A stretch of DNA of 64,000 bases, from the NCBI GenBank assembly GCA_028714695.1, contig JAQTLX010000002.1, forward strand, positions 1 through 64,000, written 5' to 3'. The stretch's first letter is position 1, and each line of letters begins with the position of its first letter. The notes beneath the pieces are model-generated. The model searched no databases. It was given only the letters and a program-made list of their open reading frames with translations, and was not told where the DNA came from. A program made the translations under genes and the position numbers. This DNA is from Ignavibacteria bacterium. Its GTDB lineage: Bacteria > Bacteroidota > Ignavibacteria > Tepidaquicellales > Tepidaquicellaceae. Positions 35,505 through 44,494 of the stretch are shown here, one piece after another.

Positions 35505-36902
35505 ATGTATAGTAAGGTTGATTCGCGAATACTCGATTTATTGAAGAAAATAACGGGGGAGGAATCTGTTCTTGCCGATTCGGAAACTCTTGAGAAATTC
35601 TCAAAGGACGAAACGGAAGATTTTTCTTTTCTTCCCGAAGTCGTAGTCAAACCTGCCGATGCAGTCCAGATTTCGGAAATTTTAAAACTTGCAAACGACA
35701 ATTTAATTCCTGTTTATACAAGAGGCGGAGGCACAGGTCTCTCGGGGGGCGCTTTGCCTGTTTTAGGCGGTATTGTTATTTCGATGGAGAGATTCAATAA
35801 AATACTCGAAATTGACAGGGAAAATTTTCAGGCAACAGTTGAATCCGGAGTGATTACTCAGGTCTTTCAGGAAGAACTCGAAAAAGAAGGTTTGTTTTAT
35901 CCGGTTGATCCCGCTTCGAGAGGGAGTTGTTTTATAGGAGGTAATGTAGCGGAATGCTCCGGCGGGCCTAGGGCTGCAAAATATGGTGTTACAAGAAATT
36001 ATGTTCTTGCAATTGAGTTCGTTACTCCGCGCGGAGAAATAATTTTTACAGGCTCGCGGACGATTAAAAACGTAACAGGTTACAGTCTCACTCAATTGCT
36101 TACAGGCAGTGAAGGCACGCTTGGTATAATCACGAAAATTGTTTTCCGGATACTTTCATTGCCTAAATATAAGAAAATTCTTCTTATTGCTTATAACAGT
36201 GTGAACGACTGCATCTCATCGGTTGCGGAAATTTATAAAAGCGGAGTTAATCCCGCTGCGCTCGAATTTCTTGAAAGGGACGCAATCAAAGCATCGGAGA
36301 CGCAATTAAGCAAAATATTCCCTAACAGCGATGCCGAAGCGCAATTACTGATAGAACTTGACGGAAACGATGAGAATCAACTTAACAATGAAGTCCAGTG
36401 CATAGCCGATACTATAGAAAAGTTCTCGCCTAAGGATATAATCCTTGCTGAAGACCGTGCAAAGATGGAGGAACTTTGGGCTCTGAGACGCTCGGTAGGT
36501 GAAGCCGTAAAATCAATATCGACTTATAAGGAAGAAGATACTGTCGTTCCAAGGGCTAAAATGCCCGAACTTCTTGACGGCATCAAAAAGATAACCGGAA
36601 AATACGGCATAAGGGCAATATGTTACGGACATGCGGGCGACGGAAATCTGCATGTAAATATTCTCAAAGAAAATTTATCCGATGAATACTGGAATGAGAA
36701 TATTAAAACTGCGATAAAGGAAATATTTGAACTTACGGTATCACTCGGCGGAACAATATCGGGCGAACACGGAATAGGATATTCACAGAAAGAATATCTA
36801 TCAATTGCAATATCGGATGGGGAAATAAATTTAATGAAGAATATTAAGAAGGCTTTTGATCCGGATAACATTTTAAATCCCGGGAAAATATTTGCAAATT
36901 AA
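35505..36902 (+). CDS. FAD-binding oxidase, GlcD family (glycolate/D-lactate dehydrogenase type)
   Basis: A 465-residue flavoprotein with the PCMH-type FAD domain: YTRGGGTGLSGGALP (about residues 73-87), ESGVITQVFQ, DPASRGSCFIGGNVAECSGGP (split, about 145-165), RTIKNVTGYSLTQLLTGSEGTLG (split). The C-terminal cap has ICYGHAGDGNLHVNI (about 370-384) and SGEHGIGYSQKEYL (about 421-434), the metal and substrate histidines of the family. It oxidises a 2-hydroxy acid such as glycolate or D-lactate. No Fe-S partner (GlcF) is adjacent. The thioesterase gene begins immediately after. Confidence 0.9.
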   Translation: MYSKVDSRILDLLKKITGEESVLADSETLEKFSKDETEDFSFLPEVVVKPADAVQISEILKLANDNLIPVYTRGGGTGLSGGALPVLGGIVISMERFNKILEIDRENFQATVESGVITQVFQEELEKEGLFYPVDPASRGSCFIGGNVAECSGGPRAAKYGVTRNYVLAIEFVTPRGEIIFTGSRTIKNVTGYSLTQLLTGSEGTLGIITKIVFRILSLPKYKKILLIAYNSVNDCISSVAEIYKSGVNPAALEFLERDAIKASETQLSKIFPNSDAEAQLLIELDGNDENQLNNEVQCIADTIEKFSPKDIILAEDRAKMEELWALRRSVGEAVKSISTYKEEDTVVPRAKMPELLDGIKKITGKYGIRAICYGHAGDGNLHVNILKENLSDEYWNENIKTAIKEIFELTVSLGGTISGEHGIGYSQKEYLSIAISDGEINLMKNIKKAFDPDNILNPGKIFAN

Positions 36903-36903
36903 T

Positions 36904-37308
36904 ATGGTAAAAAACGAACACAGATATAGACCGCTTTATGCTCATACAGACATTATGGGTATTGTGAATAATTGCAGGTATCTTGAATATTTCGAGGCGG
37001 GCAGGAATGAACTCATGCGCAGTATCGGATATACATACGCAAAACTGGAAGCAAAAAACATAGGACTGCCGCTAATCGATGCGCATCTTAACTTTTACAG
37101 TCCTGCAAAGTATGACGATGATTTAAGAATCATCGCGTACCTGAAAAATATGCCGACCGTGCGAATCAGAATCGAATATGAAATAAAGGTCGGAGAATCA
37201 CTGCTTGTGGACGGTTACACGACACATTCATTTCTGGATTTGAAGCGATTCAAGCCTGTCAGACCTCCGTCCGATTTCATGGAAGTATTAAAAACTTATT
37301 TTAAATAA
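36904..37308 (+). CDS. Acyl-CoA thioesterase, YbgC/FadM hot-dog family
   Basis: 134 residues from ATG at 36904, one base after the GlcD-like stop; the in-frame TTG at 36892 is inside the previous gene. The hot-dog signature YAHTDIMGIVNNCRYLEYFE (residues 11-30) contains the catalytic aspartate of HTDxMGxVxNxxYLxYFE. Such enzymes hydrolyse acyl-CoA thioesters in the cytoplasm. Close packing with GlcD-like and nadC genes indicates an operon, though the functions are not obviously linked. Confidence 0.88.
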   Translation: MVKNEHRYRPLYAHTDIMGIVNNCRYLEYFEAGRNELMRSIGYTYAKLEAKNIGLPLIDAHLNFYSPAKYDDDLRIIAYLKNMPTVRIRIEYEIKVGESLLVDGYTTHSFLDLKRFKPVRPPSDFMEVLKTYFK

Positions 37309-37309
37309 A

Positions 37310-38185
37310 ATGACTAAGAAAAACTATTACAGGAATTTTGATTTTAAAACGGCGGGAAGTTACATCAACCTTGCCCTTAAAGAGGATTTGGGTAGGGGTG
37401 ACGTTACGACCGACTTGCTTATACCTGCCAAGAATAAATCACGCGCGCTGCTGGTACTGAAAGAACACGGAGTGATTGCAGGAATTGAACTGTTTAAACT
37501 GGTTTATAAAATAGTTGATCCGAAAATTATTATCAGAACCTCATGTCCGGAAGGAGTAGCCATTAAAGGCGGAACTAAGATAGCGGAAATAGTCGGAAAT
37601 TCCAGAAGCATACTTAAAGCCGAACGACTGTCTTTGAACATAATTCAGAGAATGAGCGGAATTGCTACAGCAACATTCTGTATTAAGAAAAGACTTGCAA
37701 ACGATAAGATTAAACTTGTAGATACGCGTAAAACAACTCCTAATTTCAGAATATTCGAGAAACTTGCAGTGAAAATAGGCGGCGGCGATAATCACAGATT
37801 CGGTCTATACGACATGATTCTTATTAAGGACAATCATATAGAGGCAAATAACGGCGTTGAGAATACACTGATATATCTGAAAAAAGTTTTAAAAAAGAAG
37901 GAACTTAAAGTTGAAATCGAAGTAAAAAATATTGTTGAATTCAAGAAAGTGCTTGAACTCGGCAGAGGCATAGTTGATATTGTTATGCTTGATAATTTTA
38001 AAATCGAAGATGTTCAAAAGGCTGCGAAATTAAATAGAGGCGCTTATAAGATTGAAATATCGGGCGGTGTCAATCATGAGAATATTATGAATTACGGTAA
38101 GATAAAAGGTATTGATATTATATCAGTCGGAGCCATTACGCATTCAGTCAGGTCACTGGATCTTTCTTTGGAATTTATATCTTGA
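37310..38185 (+). CDS. nadC: Nicotinate-nucleotide diphosphorylase (carboxylating)
   Basis: A 291-residue quinolinate phosphoribosyltransferase that makes nicotinate mononucleotide in de novo NAD synthesis. Landmarks: ALKEDLGRGDVTTDLL (about residues 22-37), RLSLNIIQRMSGIAT, the active-site VDTRKTTPNFR, KIGGGDNHRFGLYDMILIKD (split, lysine of IKDNHI) and IVMLDNF, EISGGVN and SVGAITHS in the C-terminal barrel. Length is normal. No nadA or nadB is nearby. It starts 1 base after the thioesterase stop. Confidence 0.95.
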   Translation: MTKKNYYRNFDFKTAGSYINLALKEDLGRGDVTTDLLIPAKNKSRALLVLKEHGVIAGIELFKLVYKIVDPKIIIRTSCPEGVAIKGGTKIAEIVGNSRSILKAERLSLNIIQRMSGIATATFCIKKRLANDKIKLVDTRKTTPNFRIFEKLAVKIGGGDNHRFGLYDMILIKDNHIEANNGVENTLIYLKKVLKKKELKVEIEVKNIVEFKKVLELGRGIVDIVMLDNFKIEDVQKAAKLNRGAYKIEISGGVNHENIMNYGKIKGIDIISVGAITHSVRSLDLSLEFIS

Positions 38186-38242
38186 AATATAACATATAAA
38201 GGTTTAAATTAGAAAAATTTTTAAAATAAAACCCATTATGCT

Positions 38243-38782
38243 ATGAAGAATTTAACTTACAGGCTCAATTTTTTGGTAGCTATATTAGTTACTGTTTCTT
38301 TAGTGTTTGCTTGCGGTAAATTGAAGGAAATTGCAAAGGAAGAAACTAAAAAAGACGACACAAAAAAAGAAGAAACCGTAAAGAAAGAAGATTCGAAAAA
38401 GGAATCCGCATCTGACAAAAAAGACGGCAGTGCGAAACTCTATTTCTGCGAACAGTACAAGAACGGCGAAGAAATCGGAGTAAGCAAAAAATTCACACCG
38501 GGCTGGCTTACGGTTATGGTTGATTTGCGTCCCGCAGGAACAACACTCGGAACCGGTAAAGTTGAATTGAGACTTACTAAAATTAAAGACGGAGAAGGCA
38601 ATTCTATTAGCGAGAAAATTTTGAAAACTGTACCTTTTGATGTTCAGGCAGACTGGGATTATACATATTTCACTGACAAAGATAATTTAAAGTTTACTAC
38701 ACCCGGTACATACAGGGTAACATGCCAGAAAAAAGACGGTACACCTATCGTCAGCGGTGAAGTTGAAGTAGTACCTAAATAA
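38243..38782 (+). CDS. Lipoprotein with a charged linker, paralogue of the next gene
   Basis: A 179-residue protein with a lipoprotein signal peptide; the lipobox is LVFAC with Cys about residue 24. A highly charged Lys/Glu/Asp linker of about 40 residues (KKDDTKKEETVKKEDSKK) follows, then a compact beta domain: AKLYFCEQYKNGEEIGVS, FTPGWLTVMVDLR and PGTYRVTCQ. The domain has two further cysteines. It shares LYFCExY, FTxGxLTVMV and the PGxYRV segment with the product of 38835-39254, so the two arose by duplication. No known family is recognised. Confidence 0.75.
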   Translation: MKNLTYRLNFLVAILVTVSLVFACGKLKEIAKEETKKDDTKKEETVKKEDSKKESASDKKDGSAKLYFCEQYKNGEEIGVSKKFTPGWLTVMVDLRPAGTTLGTGKVELRLTKIKDGEGNSISEKILKTVPFDVQADWDYTYFTDKDNLKFTTPGTYRVTCQKKDGTPIVSGEVEVVPK

Positions 38783-38834
38783 CAAGTTTATTAATTAATT
38801 TAAAAATAAGGGTGAAGCCCTTTGGGAGATAGTA

Positions 38835-39254
38835 ATGAAGAAACTTTATGTAATTTTTACAATCTTTGCTTTATTCGCGATATTCGGATTAACTTCGAAT
38901 GTTCACGCACAAAACGGACCTGTACTTTATTTTTGTGAAAGTTACGGGACTGACGGTGAAGTTGGTATCAGCGACAGATTTACAACCGGATTTCTTACGG
39001 TAATGGTAAAATGTGATTATGCATTAGGACTTTCCAATGTATCCATACAATACGATAAAATGAATGTCGGAACGGGAAAATTTGAATATTACAAGAAATT
39101 CGAATTTAAAATTGACCCAACGATGAAATATATATATTTCGCAAAAACTAAAACTGCGGATATGAGTTTCGATGCTCCCGGTATTTACAGGGTATATCTT
39201 CTTGATGATGCAGGTAAAACAGTTACAAGCAGTCTGATAGAAGTTATTAAATAA
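38835..39254 (+). CDS. Small secreted protein, soluble paralogue of the preceding lipoprotein
   Basis: A 139-residue protein with a cleavable signal peptide (to NVHAQ, about residue 25) and no lipobox. The mature domain has LYFCESYGTDGEVGISDRF, TTGFLTVMVKCDY and APGIYRVYLLD, aligning with the domain of the upstream lipoprotein but without its charged linker. The start is preceded by a small hairpin (AAGGG/CCCTT, about 38807-38821) and a Shine-Dalgarno-like GGGAG (38823-38827). A terminator follows. The pair gives one membrane-tethered and one free version of the same fold; function is unknown. Confidence 0.75.
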   Translation: MKKLYVIFTIFALFAIFGLTSNVHAQNGPVLYFCESYGTDGEVGISDRFTTGFLTVMVKCDYALGLSNVSIQYDKMNVGTGKFEYYKKFEFKIDPTMKYIYFAKTKTADMSFDAPGIYRVYLLDDAGKTVTSSLIEVIK

Positions 39255-39275
39255 TTAATATTACATTTTTTAAAT

Positions 39276-39314
39276 AAAGGTTATTCCGTATTTTCGGAAT
39301 AACCTTTTGTTTTT
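39276..39314 (+). terminator. Rho-independent terminator
   Basis: A 13-bp stem AAAGGTTATTCCG/CGGAATAACCTTT with a 6-base loop, followed by TTTGTTTTT. It ends one base before the start codon of the flippase gene, so that gene must have very little leader or rely on read-through. Confidence 0.88.
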
Positions 39315-40754
39315 ATGCTGGATAAGATAAAATCGCTTTCTAAAGACACGCTTATATACGGTACTAGCACGATTCTCGGAAGATTTCTGAATTTTCTTTT
39401 CGTTCCTATTTATACCAATCTTTTTCTCCCGGGTGAGTTCGGCGTGGTTGCCAATGTTTATGCTTATATAGCGATATTAAATGTCTTCTTTACAGTCGGA
39501 CTGGAGTCGGGTTATTTTAAGTTTGCATCAACTCTCGAGGTCGGCAATGAAAAAGAGAATTTTTCGCATCCGTTTTTAGGTATCTTGCTCAATTCTTTTT
39601 TCCTTTCCGCAATACTGTTCATTTTTTCCAAAGATTTCAGCGGAATTTTTCAGGTTGATTTAAAATATGAAAGCATAATCAAATGGACTGCGCTTATTCT
39701 GTTCTTCGATGCTCTTTCAATTGTTCCGTTTGCTTTTCTCAGACTTAAACATAAGCCAGTTAAATTTGCCGTAATACGACTTGTTAATATTGTTCTTACC
39801 GTTTTGTTAAACGTCTTTTTCATCGTAGTTCTGAGAAAAGGCATTGAATATGTTTTCATCACAAATCTGATTGCATCGGGCGTAACTTTTCTGCTGCTGT
39901 CTCCGATTGTGTTTGAAAACATAAAATTTTCATTTAACAGGAGGCTTGTAAGTGAACTGCTGAGATTCTCTCTCCCGTATATTCCGGCCGGAATCAGTTC
40001 AAATATTATTCAGGTTATAAACCGGCCGATTATGACTGCATTAACAAATGAATATACAGTGGGTGTTTTTCAGGCAAGTTACAGGCTCGGCATTTTTATG
40101 ATGCTTTTTGTCTCAATGTTTGAATTCGCTTGGCGTCCGTTCTTCCTTCAGAATGCGAAGGAACCGGATGCTAAAGAAATTTATTCGAAAGTTATGACTG
40201 CTTTTCTTGCAGTGGCCGCTATAATTTTTATATTTCTGACTTTATTTATTGATGATATTGTTGCCATACCTCTGCCGCATAAAGGTCATCTCGTTGGGAA
40301 GGCATACTGGGCAGGACTTTCTATAGTGCCTCTTATACTAATGTCCTATGTTTTCTACGGTATATATATAAACCTTATGGCAGGCATCTATATTGAAAAA
40401 AAGACAAAATATCTTCCTTATATAACGGGTATAGCGGCTGTAATAAATGTCGCCGCGAATTTTATTTTAATCCCGATGCTTAATATGACAGGTGCAGCGA
40501 TTGCAACCCTTTTAAGTTATATCGCCATGACAGCAGGGATATACTACGCTTCACAGAAATTCTATAAAATTAATTACGAATATTCCAAAATCGGCACGCT
40601 GATACTTATTATGTTTCTGACATACGGTGTTTATTTCGCAGTACATTCGTACGATGTTTTGTATCTGAAAATATTGGCTTTTATAATTCTTACAGGTTCT
40701 ATATTTGTATTTAAAATCATTAATCCAAAAATCTTTAAGCAGTTCAGTAAATGA
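39315..40754 (+). CDS. Oligosaccharide flippase / polysaccharide biosynthesis protein (Wzx-like)
   Basis: A 479-residue protein with about 14 hydrophobic helices. The N-terminal LIYGTSTILGRFLNFLFVPIYT (split, about residues 13-34) and SLPYIPAGISSNIIQVINRP (about 218-237) are typical of MATE-like MVF/Wzx flippases, which move undecaprenyl-linked sugars across the inner membrane. No glycosyltransferases lie next to it; instead the NamZ-like and CapA-like genes follow with a 4-base overlap and 1-base gap, forming a cell-envelope operon. The ATG is right at the foot of the preceding terminator. Confidence 0.85.
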   Translation: MLDKIKSLSKDTLIYGTSTILGRFLNFLFVPIYTNLFLPGEFGVVANVYAYIAILNVFFTVGLESGYFKFASTLEVGNEKENFSHPFLGILLNSFFLSAILFIFSKDFSGIFQVDLKYESIIKWTALILFFDALSIVPFAFLRLKHKPVKFAVIRLVNIVLTVLLNVFFIVVLRKGIEYVFITNLIASGVTFLLLSPIVFENIKFSFNRRLVSELLRFSLPYIPAGISSNIIQVINRPIMTALTNEYTVGVFQASYRLGIFMMLFVSMFEFAWRPFFLQNAKEPDAKEIYSKVMTAFLAVAAIIFIFLTLFIDDIVAIPLPHKGHLVGKAYWAGLSIVPLILMSYVFYGIYINLMAGIYIEKKTKYLPYITGIAAVINVAANFILIPMLNMTGAAIATLLSYIAMTAGIYYASQKFYKINYEYSKIGTLILIMFLTYGVYFAVHSYDVLYLKILAFIILTGSIFVFKIINPKIFKQFSK

Positions 40755-41950
40755 AATATTTCCTGATATCGTTGTTACTATCTATAACTTTATTCTCATC
40801 TGATGTTAAAAGTCAGTTATTCAGAACGGGCGATGAAGTGTTGTTGACCGATATGAAGCATCTGATTGCAGGAAAGAATCTTGGAGTGATAACCAATAAA
40901 ACGGGCGTAGACCGTTCCGGAACGCATATTCTGGACAGGCTTGTTGAAAACGGCTTTACTGTAAAAAAAATATTTACTCCGGAACATGGATTCGCTGCTG
41001 ATGACAATTTCAGTGTATCAGGAATCAGCATCCCGGTAATCTCTCTTTACGGAAAGAAAATATCAATATCGCAAAATGATATCGAAGATATCGACGTCCT
41101 GATTTTCGATATACAGGAAATGGGAGTACGGTTCTACACGTATACATCAACACTGTTTCTTACTATGAAAGACGCTAAATCATTCGGCAAGACATATATT
41201 GTCTGCGACAGACCTTCGGTTGCGAACATTAATTATTCATCCGGATTCAATTTGAATAATCAATTTTCATCGTTCGTAGGGAAAATTCCTGCAGTTGAAA
41301 TTTTCGGCATGACAATCGGGGAGTTATCGAATTATCTTAATTCGGAATATGTGAAAAATCATGAATTTTATGTTGCGAAGATGAGCGGTTACAGCAGAAA
41401 TACTCTGTATGAGAACGTAATGAAAGGCTGGGTTAATCCGTCGCCAAGCATTACTTCGCTCGAGAGTGCCAGATTATATCCTGTACTGTGTTTTCTCGAA
41501 GGAACGAATATCTCAGAAGGACGCGGCACTGATAATCCGTTCTGTGTTTTTGGTGCGCCATTTCTGGATTGCGATAATCTCATAACCGAGTTAGGCAGGT
41601 ACAATCTTGAAGGTGTTACTTTTGAGAAAACCGAATTTATTCCCGACCAGAATAAACTACCTTCTTATACCGCAATGAAATTTACCGGTAAAAAATGTTA
41701 CGGACTGAAAATTATAATTACAGATTTTAATAAATTCAAACCATTCGAAACATCCGTCGCGGTTCTGTTGTCACTAAAAAAAGAAAACGAATTTAAATGG
41801 ACAGGCGGTAACTTTATTGATAAACTTGCAGGAACTGATTTATTGAGGAAAATGATAGACGAAGGTTATTCTTTTGACGAAATCATATCGAAAAGTAACG
41901 AAGATTCGGATAAGTTCAGAACAATAATATCTTCTTATCTTTTATATTGA
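40751..41950 (+). CDS. DUF1343 protein, NamZ-like exo-beta-N-acetylmuramidase
   Basis: A 399-residue exported protein overlapping the flippase gene by 4 bases. After a signal peptide (to SDVKSQ, about residue 22) come the family motifs GVITNKTGVDRSG (about residues 41-53), FTPEHGFAADD (about 76-86), VLIFDIQEMGVRFYTY, TYIVCDRPS and EGTNISEGRGTDNPF (about 254-268). DUF1343 proteins include NamZ, which removes terminal N-acetylmuramic acid from peptidoglycan fragments during wall recycling. No amino-sugar permease or kinase is adjacent. Confidence 0.85.
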   Translation: MKYFLISLLLSITLFSSDVKSQLFRTGDEVLLTDMKHLIAGKNLGVITNKTGVDRSGTHILDRLVENGFTVKKIFTPEHGFAADDNFSVSGISIPVISLYGKKISISQNDIEDIDVLIFDIQEMGVRFYTYTSTLFLTMKDAKSFGKTYIVCDRPSVANINYSSGFNLNNQFSSFVGKIPAVEIFGMTIGELSNYLNSEYVKNHEFYVAKMSGYSRNTLYENVMKGWVNPSPSITSLESARLYPVLCFLEGTNISEGRGTDNPFCVFGAPFLDCDNLITELGRYNLEGVTFEKTEFIPDQNKLPSYTAMKFTGKKCYGLKIIITDFNKFKPFETSVAVLLSLKKENEFKWTGGNFIDKLAGTDLLRKMIDEGYSFDEIISKSNEDSDKFRTIISSYLLY

Positions 41951-41951
41951 T

Positions 41952-43055
41952 ATGAAATTATCATATCTCATACTATTCTTTCTTTTATTATTATTTGTAT
42001 CCTGCAAACCGGAAAAACCTAAAGGCGATAATTCTTCAAAGGAAATAAATGAAATTAAAAAAGAATTGCCGAAAGAAGAGACACTGTATTCTGTAATTGC
42101 AGTGGGTGATATAATGATGGGTACAACATATCCTTCGAGAGATCTGCCTCCCAATGACGGTGAAAATCTTTTTGACGGAGTTTCTGAAATTCTCAACGAT
42201 GCCGATCTCACAATGGGAAATCTCGAAGGTCCGCTACTGAATTCAGGCGGCACTCCCAAGAAATGCAGGGATTCTCTGGCAAAATGCTATTCATTCAGGA
42301 CTCCCGAACATTATGCGGGTTACCTTAGCAATGCCGGATTCGATTACATGAACATGGCTAATAATCATGCCGGTGATATGGGAGAAGCAGGCCGCAATTC
42401 CACATATAAAGTTCTGGAATCGGAAAATATATTATATGCCGGAACGGATGAATATCCGACTGCAATTTTCGAGACAAAAGGGAAAAAATTCGGAATAGCG
42501 GGATTCGCTCCGAATAGAGGTACGATAAGCATAAATGATCTCGATAACGCAGAGAATGTGGTAAAGGAACTCAAATCTAAATGTGATTTTGTGATAGTGA
42601 TGTTTCATGGAGGCGCAGAGGGTCCTGCGTATCAGCATGTTCCAAAAAGAAAAGAGGAATATCTGGGTGAGAACAGGGGTGACGTTTATGAATTTGCGCA
42701 CACCGTCATAGATGCCGGGGCGGATGCCGTTTTTGGTCACGGTCCGCACGTTACAAGGGCTGTAGAAATTTACAAGAAAAAATTTATTGCATACAGTCTC
42801 GGAAATTTCTGCACGTACGGGAAATTCGGTTTATCCGGAGTGCAGGGCATTTCACCGATAATGAAAATTTACATTAACGAAAAGGGTAATTTTATACGAG
42901 CGGAAGTAACTTCGGTCAGGCAGATTAAAAGAGGGTTTCCCGTTTTAGATGAGAATGAAACTGTTTATAAAGTCCTGAAAAAACTCAGTAATGAGGACTT
43001 TCCGGGTAATCTTTTGAAATTCAGCGATAACGGTTTTATCAATTTCCCCGGTTGA
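41952..43055 (+). CDS. CapA family lipoprotein (PGA_cap metallophosphatase-like)
   Basis: A 367-residue protein with a lipobox LLFVSC (Cys about residue 18). The PGA_cap domain motifs are present: VGDIMMG (about residues 51-57), TMGNLEGPLL, FDYMNMANNHAGDMGEAG (about 131-148), IVMFHGGAEG, GADAVFGHGPHVTRAVE and KKFIAYSLGNF. Related CapA proteins act in poly-gamma-glutamate capsule assembly, but the domain is a calcineurin-like phosphoesterase fold used more widely. It begins one base after the NamZ-like stop and is followed by lexA. Confidence 0.87.
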   Translation: MKLSYLILFFLLLLFVSCKPEKPKGDNSSKEINEIKKELPKEETLYSVIAVGDIMMGTTYPSRDLPPNDGENLFDGVSEILNDADLTMGNLEGPLLNSGGTPKKCRDSLAKCYSFRTPEHYAGYLSNAGFDYMNMANNHAGDMGEAGRNSTYKVLESENILYAGTDEYPTAIFETKGKKFGIAGFAPNRGTISINDLDNAENVVKELKSKCDFVIVMFHGGAEGPAYQHVPKRKEEYLGENRGDVYEFAHTVIDAGADAVFGHGPHVTRAVEIYKKKFIAYSLGNFCTYGKFGLSGVQGISPIMKIYINEKGNFIRAEVTSVRQIKRGFPVLDENETVYKVLKKLSNEDFPGNLLKFSDNGFINFPG

Positions 43056-43107
43056 TATTATCCGTTTTTTCTCTTGACAAACCTATTTAAATATGCCATA
43101 TTGAATT

Positions 43108-43734
43108 ATGGAGAAAAAACTTACAAAAAAGCAGAAAAAAATTCTTGAGTTTATCTCAAAATTCGTCGAGGAAAATTCATTCCCTCCGACACTTAAAGAA
43201 ATTGCCGCAAAATTTAAACTTACTATCGGCACTATTCAAGACCATGTCTTCGCACTTCAGCGTAAAGGATATCTGGAAAAGAAACCCGATACCGCCAGAG
43301 GTTTTAAAATTATCAAATCCAGTTCCGGAGACCAGTTGAAAGCAAAAGCAGAAGTAAATTACATCCCGCTTTATGGAAGCGTTGCGGCTGGAGAGCCAAT
43401 ATTCGCGAATGACAATATTCAGGGCTATGTTGCTCTGGAGAAAAGTCCCAGAGGACATAATATTCATTTTGCATTGAAAGTAAAAGGCGACAGTATGATA
43501 GATGCCGGTATTTATGACGGCGATATCGTTATAGTTAGGAAACAGGATGCTGCAGACGACGGAGATATTGTCATTGCACTGCTTGATGATGAAGCAACAG
43601 TAAAGACTTTGAGGAACAGCAAAATTAAAGCATATCTTGAGGCGGCAAATTCTAAATACAAATCTATTGTTAACCGCCCCTTTTCCGTAATCGGCAAGGT
43701 AATTGAATTGAGACGGCAGTTCCTTAATGCTTGA
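43108..43734 (+). CDS. lexA: LexA repressor
   Basis: A 208-residue SOS repressor. The N-terminal winged helix is LTKKQKKILEFISKFV ... LTIGTIQDHVFALQRKGYL. The autocleavage site is Ala94-Gly95 in SVAAGEPI, and the catalytic dyad is Ser129 in KGDSMIDAGI and Lys166 in ATVKTL. RecA-stimulated self-cleavage releases SOS genes. Upstream, TTGACA (43075-43080) with an AT-rich -10-like CATATT at normal spacing would put transcription start almost at the ATG. No LexA operator could be identified with confidence. Confidence 0.95.
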   Translation: MEKKLTKKQKKILEFISKFVEENSFPPTLKEIAAKFKLTIGTIQDHVFALQRKGYLEKKPDTARGFKIIKSSSGDQLKAKAEVNYIPLYGSVAAGEPIFANDNIQGYVALEKSPRGHNIHFALKVKGDSMIDAGIYDGDIVIVRKQDAADDGDIVIALLDDEATVKTLRNSKIKAYLEAANSKYKSIVNRPFSVIGKVIELRRQFLNA

Positions 43735-43764
43735 GATATAAGGTCTTGCATTTATTTTGGAATT

Positions 43765-44157
43765 ATGAGAATATCATTTGTCATATTTCTTTTTGTGTTT
43801 ATTTCATTTCTATTCGTAAGTTGTTCAAAAGAAGATAAATTCGGAGGACCGGTTAAAGAAATTAAACTGGAAGAGATTGATTTATATATGTCCGACGAAG
43901 GATTTGCAATGTTTGAAAAAAAATGCTCATCGTGTCACAGGATAGATGAAATACTAACAGGCACACCGTTAAGAGGCATAACAGACAGAAGGACGCCCGA
44001 ATGGATTATGAACATGATGCTTAATCCCGGCGGCATGGTAAAAGATAATAAAGCAGCCTCGGAATTATATCAAAAATACGGTGTCATGATGTCACCACAG
44101 GATATTAGTCATACCGACGCAAGAAAGATACTGGAATATTTAAGAACACAAAATTAA
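43765..44157 (+). CDS. Monohaem c-type cytochrome lipoprotein
   Basis: A 130-residue lipoprotein (lipobox LFVSC, Cys about residue 19) with a single haem-binding motif CSSCH at about residues 55-59 and a candidate axial methionine in GVMMSPQDI (about 111-119). The layout, with LRGITDRRTPEWIMNMMLNP between, fits a small class I cytochrome c. It would be an envelope-tethered electron carrier. It follows lexA after a 30-base gap; no oxidase or reductase gene adjoins it. Confidence 0.87.
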   Translation: MRISFVIFLFVFISFLFVSCSKEDKFGGPVKEIKLEEIDLYMSDEGFAMFEKKCSSCHRIDEILTGTPLRGITDRRTPEWIMNMMLNPGGMVKDNKAASELYQKYGVMMSPQDISHTDARKILEYLRTQN

Positions 44158-44494
44158 TATTTCTTTCTTCATCGGGAATCGATTCTAAGTCAACTTTTCT
44201 TATTAATTCATAAATAAATTATTACCGAATTAAATTCAGTCTTGACAATTCCTAAAAACAAATTTAATTTGCATTGAATCCCGCAAAATTATCAAACTGT
44301 TTAGAATAAATTGTTCAAAGAAATGTTTTAATCTTTTGTAAAAAAGTTTTACGTTTTTTTATGAATATTTTAACAATTTGAAAATGATTTCTAACCATAT
44401 TTGCTGTAAGAAAAACGCACAATTTTTAAAACAAAAACTGCATTATTTCTTTTTAATAAATTCATTTTCTTTTAATCAAAATTTGGGGTAAATA
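44158..44494. other. 337-base gene-free gap upstream of the TonB receptor
   Basis: No gene or RNA is supported here. TTG at 44242-44244 followed after 19 bases by TTAATTTG (44264-44271) roughly fits the Bacteroidota -33/-7 pattern with one mismatch. A weak GTAAAA/TTTTAC hairpin with a T-run (44338-44360) could be a terminator or leader structure. The receptor gene would have a leader of about 220 bases if this promoter is used. Confidence 0.4.

Noticed and set aside
38801-38830. Riboswitch-like hairpin before the small secreted protein gene
   Set aside because: It is only a 5-bp stem next to the ribosome binding site with no conserved aptamer features.
43075-43103. Autoregulated lexA promoter with SOS box
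   Set aside because: A TTGACA-like element is present, but no convincing palindromic operator is visible and the SOS box of this lineage is not known to me.
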